From: Chara braunii
Taxonomy: Eukaryota > Streptophyta > Charophyceae > Charales > Characeae
Assembly (NCBI GenBank): GCA_003427395.1
Contig: BFEA01000036.1
Span: forward strand, 870,136-909,651
Direction: 5' to 3'
DNA: 39,516 bases
Both the position numbers and the translations under genes were made by a program. Under the pieces are notes generated by a model. That model was not told where the DNA came from and ran no database searches. It saw nothing but the letters and a program-made list of their open reading frames with translations. Each line of letters starts with the position of its first letter. The stretch's first letter is position 1. This document shows positions 1-9,952 of the stretch, in pieces.

Positions 1-43
<43 letters not shown>

Positions 44-635
44 TTCCGCGCGCAAGGGGAGAGGAGAGATTAGCTGTGATCCGGCTTATGTGTGTGTTTT
101 GAGAGAGAGAGAGAGAGAGGATGTGGAGAGAGAGAGGATGTGAAGTGTGTTCGAATGCTGTTGTGTCGAGGCGATCAATTGGGAAATGGAAAATCGGGGA
201 TGTATGTCTTCCCGGGCAGTCAGGACAATCACAATCTGCTAAGGTGTTGGAGGCTCTCCTGGCTCTGGTTGAGTGGGAAAAAACGTACGCGGGATGAATG
301 GCGTCTGTTTTGCAGCTGTCAGCGATTCAAGGGGCACGAATCGATGATGCTGATAGTCTCTCCATGACGATGATGATGATGGTGTCGATCATACGGATTT
401 TCGTATCTGCGATCGGATGACGATGATGGTGCTCTGAAGTTTTTTTAGAGCTGTAATTAGATGACGATGATGAATGATGGTGCCGACGGAGGCGATATGG
501 ACAGACAACGGCAGTGATGATGATTGGATGCAGGCAATGATGATTGGATGCAGGCGAGGATGATAATGACCGGACCCGAAGTGGATGATCAAAGCGGAAA
601 ACGAAACCAAAAAAAATAGAAGGAAAACGAAAGAA
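1..635. other. Gene-free left edge with GA microsatellite and GAT-rich DNA
   Basis: The window opens with a (GA) run at 1-40, with further GA stutters at about 101-137. From about 361 to 600 the sequence is rich in GATGAT/GACGATGATG units, which create ORFs on both strands without any recognisable protein. I see no gene, splice-bounded exon or promoter here. It could be an intron, 5' UTR or intergenic DNA upstream of the first recognised exon. Confidence 0.6.
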
Positions 636-698
636 GTTCTTCGGGACATCGGCATAAAAAAAAGGAAAAAGAACGACACAGAGAAGATCAGCATGGCG
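636..698 (+). pseudogene. Diverged U6 snRNA fragment
   Basis: The sequence starts with a U6-like 5' stem (gttcttcgggacatcgg), then an A-rich interruption, then acgacacagagaagatcagc, which matches the invariant U6 core around the ACAGAGA box. The 3' half is lost. The A-rich insertion and point changes make it a relic rather than a functional U6 gene. Confidence 0.7.
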
Positions 699-994
699 GA
701 AAGGCGATAAGGGCCTCGCTTCACCAATCGTCCCAACGCACGAAAGACAAAAATTACGGCGGTGTATCTATGGGTGTTTTACCGGAAGATTCATTGTCAT
801 TTTGTACATTTGATGAGTGATGGAGTGAGGCTGTAAGAGGCGGATGACGAGGATGATTGCGATGGAGCGAGGAGGACCATTTCCATGATTGGATGGGTGG
901 GCGATGATGGGGGAAAAGAGGATGACAAGGATGGAAGTCCACCGCGAAAGAATAAATAAATATGTGGTCCTGCGACGCCATCATCGAAATACAA

Positions 995-1152
995 TGCATG
1001 TGGTCAAGTTGTTCGCCATGAACTGGTGAAATAAAGACCGAAGCTGAAATCAACAGATGAACAGAAAATACAGTAATTCTGAATTACCTGCGGCGGTCAG
1101 TTCAATGATGATATCTCAAAGCCATCGCCCTAAAAAAGAAAAAAAAAAGTAA
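995..1152 (+). mobile_element. Degraded tRNA-related SINE (family B), 3' part
   Basis: The 3' segment ctctgaattacctg followed by ccggtcagt.. and gatgatatctcaa is shared with copies at 1740 and 29579. Upstream sequence (gaactggtgaaataaagacc.. gaaatc) looks like a decayed tRNA-like body. It ends in an A-rich tail at about 1131-1149. No TSD was recognised. Confidence 0.55.
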
Positions 1153-1277
1153 TAGTCTCGGCTTACGAAAAATAACGGATTGGGCTCTGGAAAAATTGAC
1201 TATGATGGTGACGGACGATGACGCGGGGTGGTTCTATGAGGATGATGATCCCGTGGGTGCGGTCAGTGAATGAAAAG

Positions 1278-1612
1278 ATAAATGGGAAAATAGTTTTTTT
1301 CCTAGGCTACCAGCCGAGCCGCCCGGGTCACCCTATTTTCCCGGGCGGCCCGGCCGTGCAGGGACCAGGGAAGGTCCTAGCCAAAAAAACGAAAAAAAGA
1401 GCAATCCAAAAAATCCGAAAAAAAACTATGTTATGCAGAAAAATAAACTGAACAACTTTTGCCTAAGGGTCACATCGAAATTCTTTACGAAATTTAAAAT
1501 AAAATTTTAAATTAAAAAAGTAATTTTTAGTTTTTATTTTTTGATATCTTTTTGGCCCGGCCGGGCAAGTGGACCCGGGCCACTCTGGTAGCCTAGTTTT
1601 TTTCCCATTTAT
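1278..1612. mobile_element. Complete 335-bp MITE-like element with terminal inverted repeats
   Basis: The left end (ataaatgggaaaa at 1278-1290, then ctaggctaccag) is mirrored on the right (ctggtagcctag, then ttttcccatttat at 1600-1612). Both ends continue into a GC-rich CCCGGG block, and the interior is A/T-rich with the conserved stretch atgttatgcagaaaaataaa. Diverged or broken copies occur at 26684, 28993 and about 33640, so it is a dispersed family. It has no coding capacity. The transposon superfamily is undetermined. Confidence 0.7.
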
Positions 1613-1739
1613 TAAGTATTTGTAGTGGAGAAGTATTCCAAGAAAAGAGACGAGATAGTTTTTCCATTTCTCAGTTTTAGGGGGAAAAGGATTCCATGCG
1701 ATGGAATTGCGCGCGTGGGGGGTTTGATAGGGTTTGATC

Positions 1740-1893
1740 TGAGGGGTTTTAAATGATCGGTACACCCGTGGACTGTTGAAATACAGATGTGAGCTCGTAT
1801 TTGAATGCAATCGGATTTTTTTGGAGTGATATAACTCTGAATTTACCTGGAACCGGCCAAGGCCAAAGATGATATGTCAAGGCTGTCTCCCTT

Positions 1894-1931
<38 letters not shown>
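1740..1931 (+). mobile_element. tRNA-related SINE (family B) with poly(A) tail
   Basis: The copy reads ggtacacccgtggactgttg then aatacagatgtgagctcg, resembling a tRNA body. It continues with the family-specific part (ctctgaatttacctgg, ccggcc, gatgatatgtcaaggc). It ends in an uninterrupted 34-A tail at 1898-1931. The 5' boundary is approximate because the A box is eroded. Confidence 0.65.
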
Positions 1932-1935
<4 letters not shown>

Positions 1936-2599
1936 AAGAAGCTCCTGGTCATAGCGATAGGGTGTGGGATGCGTTTCCGTTGTAGTATCCAGGAGTATGG
2001 TGGAGTGAGATGGCAGGTATGGTCTTTTTTGTTTTGTTTTTGTTTTGTTTTGTTTCCTAATGGGGGGTGTGACTCAGCAGGCAGGTTGAGTGAGATGGTT
2101 GAACGTGTACGATTTGATTTCTACCGTAGTTGAACGTGTACGATTCGACCTTTCCCTTATACCTCCGCACATCACCGAATCAAAAAAGTCACGTAACGTG
2201 ATCTGCTCTCGATGAACGGGTACAATTCGGCTTTTACCTTATACCTCCTGCTAAGAAGGCAAATATCACGAGTATGCTGAAGATGATTGCCGTGGCTGGG
2301 ATAAGCCCTTTTTTTTTTTTTTTCACCTCGATAAGACAATTTTTGAATCTTCGATTCTGTTCTNGGGATAGGAGTTTGTCGTTTTGGATAAGACTAATTT
2401 GAATTGTCGATTTTTGTTTACCTTCCCCCCCTCCTTCCTCCCTTTGTTAATTTGTGTTTTTTTTGGAAGTGGCTGCGCCCGGTGTTCTGTTACTTTGTTG
2501 TGATGGATTTGAAAGGTTAAAGGTTCAAAAAACCGAAACGAACGTGTTTTATGTTATGTACTCCGTACTAACAGGGTTATGAATTTCGCTTGCTCGCAG
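1932..2599. other. Gene-free stretch before the first recognised exon
   Basis: It holds T/G-rich simple sequence (about 2026-2056), three diverged copies of gttgaacgtgtacgattcgac (near 2098, 2129 and 2211), a T run near 2308 and an N at 2374. I looked for a start-codon exon with a signal peptide ending in phase 0 and found none I would defend. The acceptor of the next exon is tgctcgcag at 2591-2599. Confidence 0.5.
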
Positions 2600-2687
2600 A
2601 TCCTCCCCTCGTTGGGTTTCCTAGCTCAGACCGGGACGTCGACATTGTCTGATCAATCTGTGGAGAATATATCAGGATATTATAGAG
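2600..2687 (+). CDS. FLY1/FLY2: Exon a: N-terminal luminal segment
   Basis: Acceptor tgctcgcag precedes 2600 and the donor is AGAG|GTCCAG. The reading is phase 0 to phase 1. It encodes ILPSLGFLAQ.. and ends SVENISGYYR plus the first base of a Gly codon. The block NISGYYRG|TW aligns with plant FLY NITGTYRGTW, and the Gly codon is split with the next exon exactly as required. NIS is a potential N-glycosylation site. The upstream part is poorly conserved, so the 5' boundary is less certain than the 3' one. An in-frame ATG at 2579 would give no signal peptide and is unlikely to be the start. Confidence 0.75.
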
Positions 2688-2779
2688 GTCCAGTATCTCT
2701 CCGCTCTCTCACTCCCTCGTTGGGGCTTCTGATAAAATCGGCTCCTCTTTCTCATATAGAGAGGATAGTTGTGCTTCGC

Positions 2780-2781
<2 letters not shown>

Positions 2782-2827
<46 letters not shown>
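2782..2827. repeat. (CT) microsatellite
   Basis: An uninterrupted CT run lies about 95 bp downstream of the donor of exon a. It produces spurious Leu-Ser or Arg-Glu repeat ORFs on the two strands. Confidence 0.95.
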
Positions 2828-2828
<1 letters not shown>

Positions 2829-3124
2829 ACATCCAAATTCGAATGTCAAATTGTTTATTTGTTTCTCCTCTCGCCACCCCGTCTCCACCACAATGCTTTT
2901 CTCTTTTTCCTGGTCCTTGTTGCCCATGCAAAGTTAGCGCTGAGTCTTTTGATTTGGCATTTGGTTCGGTTTTCAAATTGAAGAGGGATGATTCAGGTCC
3001 TGGAAGTGTTGTATTTGTTGGTGTTACCTTTCTGTTGGTATTGGAAGGAATACATTCTTTTAAGGGATGCTTGTGGTGGTTTCCGTGCTTACAGTGAGGA
3101 CGTCGGTTCACATCAGCAGGAAAA

Positions 3125-3158
<34 letters not shown>

Positions 3159-3165
3159 GGGGGGG
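3125..3165. repeat. Long G homopolymer
   Basis: There are 33 consecutive G, one A and seven more G. It may form G-quadruplexes on the + strand. The exact length is unreliable in short-read assemblies. Confidence 0.9.
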
Positions 3166-4789
3166 AGCGTATCGGCGGAAGTGCAGTACCAGATTGTGTT
3201 GGGGAAAAGTGTCGAACGTAGTGCGGCTGTCCATGTTAATCGTTTTTATGGCATTGGTTGAATCACTTGAATGTAATTTAAGTGAACTGAACTCGATTTA
3301 ATGAATGATATTAAATAATTAATAATGTAACTTGATGTGCTAGCTCGACGATAGTAGCAATGGGTTAAACTTCCCTTGCATCCCACGGAAGGACTTTTGA
3401 GTGCCCCGTCCGTCTCGCTCTGTGCGCCAGGAATGTTGGAGGGAGGTTTCCCCCCCCCCAAAAAAATGAAGGGCCTCTGAGGGCTTGCTTCCTCATTATG
3501 CAAAGTTGAGGAAACAAAGGGAGGCCGGGAATACCTCAAATAACAACCCGGAAGAAGAAAAAGATGCTGTTGAAAGATACTGGGGGCAACAGCGACAAAT
3601 CTGTTTGGCCAAACAATTTCTGGTCCATTCACACAGCCCAGCTCAGAATGGTGTTGGGAGCAGTATGACTACCGGTAGGAACAGAAATGGCCAACACACA
3701 GACAGCTGTCCTGTCTTGTCCACAACCCTGAAAGTGACTACAAGGCCCGAAAAAGCCAAACAATCCAAAACTACCATCCCTATCAAAATTACACCTTCAC
3801 GGCCGAGAAAGCACCACAACCCAGCAAATGAAAGGAAAAAAAATCCGCCTTTCCTACATAATTCATCTACAAGGCACAGGATACCCAAAGCACTACAAGG
3901 AAAAAAAAAGATTGGTCTAAAGAGGTCGGCTTCGAAAACACGCACTGGGAAAACTCAGTTCTAAGCTTCTTAACTACCGTCTAAAACCACCTGTTAAACT
4001 ACAAGAATACACAGAATTCACCAAAAGCGGTGGTAGTCTCAGCATGAGACTTCTACTGTTCGCCTACACACTCCCTCCGCCTCTTGTACCTCTGCCTGTC
4101 TACTGAGACCGATCAGCAACTGAGTGTGTAGGTTGAATCTACTGGTCTACCGTTTAAGTAACCAATCTTTTTCAAGCACAGACTCTCGTTTTCCACAGAG
4201 GCGAGAGTACCTCGAAAGCACCAGGTTTCCCTAAACCATTGCAACCCACTCAGCCTGTCATGATTTTTTTTCCGGAGGGAGGTTTGTCATGATTTAGGTA
4301 TCTAAAGGGCTGTATACCTAAAAGAAAAGAAAAGAAAAGAAAAGAAAACAGGCTTAAATTCTCACAGAAAAAAGAAAAAGAAAAAGAAAAGCGTTGATGC
4401 GATGTCTTTGTCTCTGTTTCCGGGTTTCGTTCAGTGAACCCTAAGATAGTGTCGCTGAAGATATGTTTTCCGTTCCGCTCCGCTTGATGGTGAATGTCAT
4501 CACTGCCCCCTAGCTTTCTTAAGTGGTTTCTATCTCTGCCTTTCTGGAGGAGCCTTTTTCTTTTCTTTTTTCTTTTTCTTTTTCTTTGTCTTTGTCTTTG
4601 TGTGCCTTTAACTTTTTTCTCCAGTTTGCATCCTGTGCTTTATGAAACTAGAGGCCAAGGACAGAATGCATTCGTTTATGGGCTTTGCTGGAGATGTCAC
4701 CGAATTTGTGGAAATTGCGCGTGCATCTCCTTCAAGGTGGCAAGATACACCCTTCAGCTTCTTGTCGTTCTCGCATTTGGGCAGTGCCG
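3166..4789. other. Intron sequence with a diverged dispersed repeat, no gene seen
   Basis: About 3500-3990 shares phrases with 10300-10550 (a GGGAAT-CCTCAA segment, a GGAAGAAGAAA-GATACTGG segment and GGCCAA-CTGTCCTG), so it is part of a dispersed repeat rather than the 159-codon protein it could notionally encode. The rest holds AAAAG repeats (4320-4390) and T-rich sequence (4555-4600). No exon-like segment was recognised. Confidence 0.45.
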
Positions 4790-5465
4790 TGCCGGAGGGA
4801 GGCCTTATTTCTTGCCCTCTAACAGATCTCCAGCACTCTCTCTCTCTCACTTCTCGCGTAGGGCATTTGCACACTGGGACTCTTTTCTGGATGCTTTTGA
4901 CTTCCACACAGATGTCTACAATGAACCAACCACAATCGTCATGTTAGACAATCAAAACGGCATACGCATCTTCAGCTCTAAATCAATTTCCTCGAAAGAA
5001 GGTGGAGTATGCCTTTGTCCCTTACAGTGTCTTGACCCCCTGCACTCTCTGTCAGTTCTCGTTTAGGGGTCTTTACAATCGTCATGTTAGAGAATCAAAT
5101 GAATCAATTACAATCGTCATGTTAGAGAATCAAAACGACATAGGCAACGTACTCGGGCTCTAAATCAATTTTCTCAAAAGCAGCTGGAGTATGCCTCTGT
5201 CTCTCACGGTGTCTTGCCCTCCTGCACTCTCTCTCATCTCTCGTTTAGGGGTCTTCGTGCACAGTAGCACTCTTTTCTGGATGCTGCTGACTTCCACACA
5301 TATGCGTGCAATGAATCAATTACGGTCGTCATGTCAGAGATTTAAAATGACATAGGCAACGTACTCTAGGTCTTAAATCAAATTTTTCCTCAAAAGCAGG
5401 TGGAGTATGCTTTTGTCCCTCATGGTCAACTACAGTCGAAAGTGTCCTATGGAGTATGCCTGGAG
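4790..5465. repeat. Diverged tandem repeat, about 200-bp unit, roughly three copies
   Basis: The phrases GGAGTATGCCT-TGTC, TGCACTCTCTCTC, TTTAGGGGTCTT, CTCTTTTCTGGATGCT, GACTTCCACACA and AATCGTCATGTTAGA recur in the same order at about 4830-5065, 5100-5300 and 5320-5450. Spacing is irregular and identity moderate, so this is an old local duplication inside the first intron. Confidence 0.7.
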
Positions 5466-5681
5466 CTGTCCACTCCTGAGGGCCGGCCTTTCCTGCTGCT
5501 ACTTTTCATATACAGCTTTTCCGCCGTTTCTTTATTGAAAAACAAAAAAAAAAGGATTTTGAAGGCTCCAAAAAAAAACAATAAAGGCCATGACCACTTG
5601 GCCAGCTCCCCTCCCCCCCCCTCCCCCCCTTAGTATCACAGCCGATACCCCCTTTTCTTTTTCCGAGTAAAGAATCAGAAC

Positions 5682-5773
5682 CATTTTTTCTCGATTTATG
5701 CGTGTCATCCTTGTTCAGGGGCCATGCAAATCTTCTGCGTATCCTTCCAATTTTAGCGGATGCTGCGAAGGAC
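5682..5773 (-). pseudogene. U6 snRNA retrocopy (minus strand)
   Basis: Read on the minus strand it begins gtccttcgcagcatcc and continues through attggaaggatacgcagaag to a 3' part gatgacacgcataaatcgag. The ACAGAGA box is changed. The flanks carry gatacc-cttttc on both sides (about 5644 and 5774), a possible imperfect TSD. It is a non-functional copy. Confidence 0.75.
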
Positions 5774-5816
5774 GATACCACTTTTCCATTGTTTTCACAC
5801 TACTTCGAACTCCTAG

Positions 5817-5933
5817 CCAGGTTCCCCCCCCCTTACTATCTATGAGCTGATTCTCCCCGTTACTATCTATGGGCTGATTCTCGTCACTATCAATTTCCAA
5901 TCAGCTCATAGATAGTAACGGGGGGAAACCTGG
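5817..5933. repeat. Inverted repeat with 35-bp arms plus a third direct copy
   Basis: The left arm at 5817-5852 (ccaggttccccccc.. actatctatgagctgatt) is mirrored at 5899-5933 (aatcagctcatagatagt.. ggaaacctgg). Another direct copy of TTACTATCTATGAGCTGATT follows at about 6007-6027. TACTTCGAACTCCTAG is duplicated at 5800 and about 5947. The block looks like a rearranged local duplication. Confidence 0.75.
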
Positions 5934-6190
5934 GCCTCCGAACTACTACTTCGAACTCCTAGAGCTCGAGCTCCTGAAGAAACGCAGGCTAGCCAGTTCC
6001 CCCCCCGTTACTATCTATGAGCTGATTTTTCTCGTCATGTGCTGCGTGGACCTATTGAAGGTGACAGCTGTACTAGTACAACGAGGGCCTGGGTGGTAGG
6101 GGAAAGCCGTGTATTAGACGGGAATACATGGCTCAACGGTTCAATGGTTTACCGACATGTGTGCGTTGGCAGCTGGGCAAGTGGGCCAGG

Positions 6191-6287
6191 GTTGAAGTGC
6201 AAGCCTGTGAACTGTCTAATGCGTGGCGTGGATTGAAGTGCAAGCATGTAAACTGTCTAGCGCGCAGCCATACGAGTGGAATCAGCT
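6191..6287 (+). repeat. Short tandem duplication (about 47 bp, two copies)
   Basis: TTGAAGTGCAAGC-TGT-AACTGTCTA-CGCG occurs twice in succession, with a related fragment near 6576-6612. It is non-coding. Confidence 0.6.
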
Positions 6288-6337
6288 TTGCCAAGTGCCA
6301 GTTTCTGCTGTGGTGATTGTTCTTATTATTACAGCTT

Positions 6338-6399
6338 GATGTGTGTCATCCTTGCACAGGGGCCATGCTAATCTTCTCTGTATTGTTCCAATTTTAATG
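6338..6399 (-). pseudogene. U6 snRNA fragment (minus strand)
   Basis: On the minus strand it reads attggaacaatacagagaag then attagcatggcccctgtgca and aggatgacaca, the central and 3' portion of U6. The 5' stem-loop is absent. It is a truncated copy. Confidence 0.75.
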
Positions 6400-8060
6400 C
6401 TTTGGGCATTTAGCTTTGAATTTCCTGGCCGCAATTTTGGTGCTTTTTGAACCGAAATCGTCAGCCCTTACAAAGGTTCCTGCCAGTAGGGCCTGATGAT
6501 TTCGGCTAAAAAAATGCCGAAATTGTATTCGAGAGGAAAGGTGTCAGCAGTCTCAGCAGTTTGGGACTGCTTTGTTGAAGTGCGGATGGAACGTACAGCA
6601 ACTGTCTGGTGCAGTGAGTCTTAAACCGCCAGTACACGGCCCCAGCCTTGCCGAAAAGAAAACTCGTTGCCTACCAACTTTTGAAGGCCCAGTGCCGTAG
6701 ATAAATAGAATCGGCGGCGGGCGGCGGGCGGCCTCCGAAAAGGGCCTGCGGCCGATAGCTGGATGTACTGGTGGTTTAAACTGCAGGCATGTGCTGACTT
6801 GAGTCAAGTAATAGGAATCATATTTTCTCATTTTCAACGTTGTCCACTGGCGCTCTGTTCTTCCCCTTGCCCCTGTGTCCTGTCCCCAGCCCCTCCACGG
6901 CCCTTCCCCGGTCCCCAAACCTTGTTTGCATGGTGCCAACATCTCCGAGCATTGAGGAAGAAGATCAACGGCAGCCAGAGGGAGAAGAAGGGCAGTGGGA
7001 CGATAGCCTATCGAGAAGGGTTGAAGGGGGAGGGAAAGGAAATTGGAAAAGAAAAAGAAACAAAAGGAATTGAAGGTGTCGAACTGGGCGAAGAGAAATG
7101 GAAAACTGAAATCTGTTTGCACCTGCGAGACGGCTGAATGGCATTTGTCTTCCAAGGTGTTTTGAAAGCGGCAAGCCAATGTCGAATGCTCTTCGGACGA
7201 GTTGCAGAGTATCGGTCGGTCCTGTGTGACAAGCCCAGCCAAGCGCTGCCAGGATCATCCAGTCAACCCTGGGGCAAGCTGTTGTTATCCGGGTCTTCAT
7301 TTCTGACCGTAGATACAACGGCTGATGACCAGGAACGAAGTATCCAGGCACGCGGAACCTTGTACCTCACTCTGTCGGCTGTGAGGTTCTCAAAATTTGG
7401 ATGAATATCGAACAGAACTTGAGGGAAACCGCCAAGAAACCTTCAAGAAATTGTGTGGTTTGGTGTTTGGCCGGTTGTATGATGGGGGGTATGATGGAAA
7501 AAAGAAGAAAAAATGATGGGGGGTATGATGGAAAAAAGAAGAAAAAATGATGGGGGGTATGATGAGGGTATGACATGTAGAGTGCCGATGTCAGGGCACA
7601 TTTTCTCATTCATCAACCCCCTGCCCCGTTCGCCCCTACCCCTACTCCCACACCCTTCTTCCCTTCCCTTCCTCCCCCCCTCTCCTCTTTTTTTTTTTTT
7701 GAAAATTTTATGGAAGTAATCTCCTTTTTCTTTTGGTTGTGGGTCCCTCCCTGACCGCGGGGGAGCATGCAGAAATTGCGTTCGGTCGGCCCTCGGCTTT
7801 AACGGCAGAGCTGTCTGGATTTTTATTCTGTGCTGATGGATGCTGGTCGGAGATGTACAAACACGTTTTCATATTTGACAATTTGAACGGGGGGCTACAC
7901 TCTCTCGACCTTATTTGGGAATTCAAATAAAGATGTGCTAAATTGTAGTTATTGAACAGACTTAAAGAAACCTTTTACCTTTGCTGTTGCTCTGCGTCGA
8001 TCAGACGATAATCTCGTTTCAATTTTCATATTGTGAATTTGCAGAAGGGCATCCTCATGC
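6400..8060. other. Intron sequence, no gene seen, with a 34-bp minisatellite at 7479-7570
   Basis: ORFs occur on both strands at 6553-7404 but none resembles a known protein. They lack supporting splice context and overlap each other. At 7479-7570 a unit of about 34 bp (GATGGGGGGTATGATGGAAA followed by an AAG-rich tail) repeats two and a half times. C/T-rich DNA follows to 7700. Confidence 0.5.
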
Positions 8061-8238
8061 CAGAGGCAAGGTCTCACTAGCAAAGAGGAATGAATGAAGC
8101 GCCAGAATCTCAGTGTGTTTTATGCAGAGATACAGAAAAGCAGATTGCTCACGATTATATGGACCTGTCCCAAAACACGCCTATGCGCCTATGCGTTAAG
8201 TCAAATCTTCTTTGCTAGTGAGACTGCGCCCTAGAGGT
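8061..8238. mobile_element. MITE copy 1 with terminal inverted repeats
   Basis: The left end cagaggcaaggtctcactag then caaagagga is mirrored at the right end (tcttctttgctagtgagact then gcgccctagag), with tctcactagcaaag shared exactly. It is about 178 bp with no coding capacity. It has the same interior as the element at 8466 (ATGCAGAGATACAGAAAAGCAG here). Confidence 0.7.
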
Positions 8239-8465
8239 GTATGCTCTCTGAGGATGCTGGACCACAGCGTTGAGGGATGTGGGAAATGAAGATGTAGCCA
8301 GAATGCATCTGTCTGCAACTACGGCGACTATTGGTTTTGCACAAGATGTAGTGGTCTTTTTGCTGTCCAAGTTGTGTGCAGCACAATCCCTTACGTTTTT
8401 TTTCTTCTTTTTTTTCGATTTTTGTTTTTGTTCGTTCTTTTCTATTACGACCTGTTCTGTTCGTC

Positions 8466-8640
8466 CTGGGGCGAGGCTCCGCTAGCTAAGAGGGTGAGAT
8501 TCAACACCTGAATCTGGATGTGTTCCTGGAGAGGAGCAGAAAATCGCGATGATCTACTTCTCTGCATCTCTGCATATAACACATCCGAATGCAGGCGCCT
8601 AGTCCAATCCTCTCTGCCAGTGGGACCTTGCCTCTGGAGT
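8466..8640. mobile_element. MITE copy 2, opposite orientation to copy 1
   Basis: Ends are ggggcgaggctccgctagc at the left and ctgccagtgggaccttgcct at the right. Reverse-complemented, the right end matches the left end of copy 1 (agaggcaaggtcccactgg). The interiors also match (ATGCAGAGATGCAGAGAAGTAG on the minus strand). The two copies lie only about 230 bp apart, which gives the pair a potential to fold back. Confidence 0.65.
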
Positions 8641-8718
8641 GGGGTTGCAAAATAGTGTTGTTGTGCCTATTCAATTGGTAGGTACCATAGCCATAACTCT
8701 GAGATTTGGACACATGCA

Positions 8719-9110
8719 CAGGAGGTCAGGTGCAAACCCTGTGCTTAGAATGTGCAGAATGCGAAAGGCATTAGAGCATTGGGATCTTTAGAAATCAGGT
8801 CACTAAGAAGAGAAAAGGAAGCTCTTTTTTTTTTCACCATCAAGCGAAAGTGTAGTAGAACCAAAGATGCCCACAGCCAGGATTCCAAGCTTGGGACCCG
8901 ATCATGCATGGAAGGTCAGGTACAAAGCCTGTGTTTAGAAAGGCATTATGATCGTAGAAATCATGCAAAGTCGCACTCAGAAGGCATAGAGCACTGGAAA
9001 ATCTTTAGCAATCAGGTGGACTAAGAAGAGAAAAGGATGCTGTCGTCTTTTCTGTTTTTTTCACCCTCAAGCAAAAGTGCAGTGGAAACAAAGATGCAGA
9101 GAGCAAGTGC
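8719..9110 (+). repeat. Tandem duplication, about 195-bp unit, two copies
   Basis: Both halves contain the series GGTCAGGT-CAAA-CCTGTG, AAAGGCAT, TTTAG-AATCAGGT, ACTAAGAAGAGAAAAGGA and CACC-TCAAGC-AAAGTG, followed by AAACAAAGATGC or a close variant. Identity is moderate. It is non-coding. Confidence 0.7.
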
Positions 9111-9807
9111 ATTGCTGGAGTAACGGCATGCTGAGACTTGGAGCATAGGATATGAATGTGGCTGGATTTTTTGGTCTAGTGGGTTTTATTTACTACTAAT
9201 TTATAACAGTGAGGCTGGAACCTCACAATTACCGGGATGGGCTGGGAGTGTTACCCAGTTTATAGCTTTGGTAAAAGAAGAAACAGCATCGGACGGGCTG
9301 GGACCTCACAGTGTGGCTGTATTTGTATGCAGGTGTCTCTTCTTTGTTCCCCTTGTAATGTCTTGTTTTTGAAACCATGTGCAGGGTACTCCCCTGATTG
9401 CTTTCAAAAACATCAGAATATTGCTGGTTTTTTTGTTTTTTTTGTCACGATATTGCTTGGACATGCGCCTGTACAGGGACCCGCTTTTCACTCTGCATTA
9501 TTGCTGGCCGGAGAGTGAAGTCTAGCGCTAGTTCGTGAAATCTTCCTAGCGTCTAGAGTATTAAAAGCCACCGTATCTTCCCCTTACCCCGATGTATACC
9601 GGAAGTACTTGGTAAACAGATTTGAGAAATTTGGGAAGCTACGGAAGGCACCAAGTCTCAATGCGAGCGAGTATGCCAAAAGAGAGCAGTTAACTAGGTT
9701 ATTTTTGCAGATCCTTTTGATTTGTTTAGGCAAAATCATTTTTGGCTCACCAAACCCAAAGCATCCCAGTCCGCATATTCTATTTGACGATATATATATT
9801 TATTTTT

Positions 9808-9929
9808 AAAGAACGCTGCTCACGATTATTGCAAATGTAAGAGTGAGGCTGGGAATCCCTTTTTTTTCTTTTTCTTTAAAGAACGCTGCTCATGATTATT
9901 GCAAATGTAAGAGTGAGGCTGGGAATCCC
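9808..9929 (+). repeat. Tandem duplication, about 70-bp unit, two copies
   Basis: TAAAGAACGCTGCTCACGAT then TATTGCAAATGTAAGAGTGA and GGCTGGGAATCCCT occur twice. The GAGGCTGGGAATCCCTCAA phrase recurs at 10312 and about 10352, so this belongs to the same dispersed repeat as 3518 and 10300-10550. The downstream copies were split by the SINE at 9953. Confidence 0.75.
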
Positions 9930-9952
9930 TCAACAGGCAAATGTAAGAATGA

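Noticed and set aside
2709-3234. ORFs with Leu-Ser, Arg-Glu, Gly or Pro runs
   Set aside because: All arise from the CT and G homopolymer tracts and overlap on both strands, with no recognisable domain.
3485-3964. 159-codon ORF
   Set aside because: The same DNA recurs in diverged, frame-shifted form near 10300-10550, so it is a dispersed repeat, not a conserved gene.
6553-7351. Minus-strand ORFs of 128 and 229 codons
   Set aside because: They overlap each other and plus-strand ORFs, have biased Phe/Pro/Arg composition from low-complexity DNA, and lie inside the intron of the opposite-strand gene without splice or promoter support.
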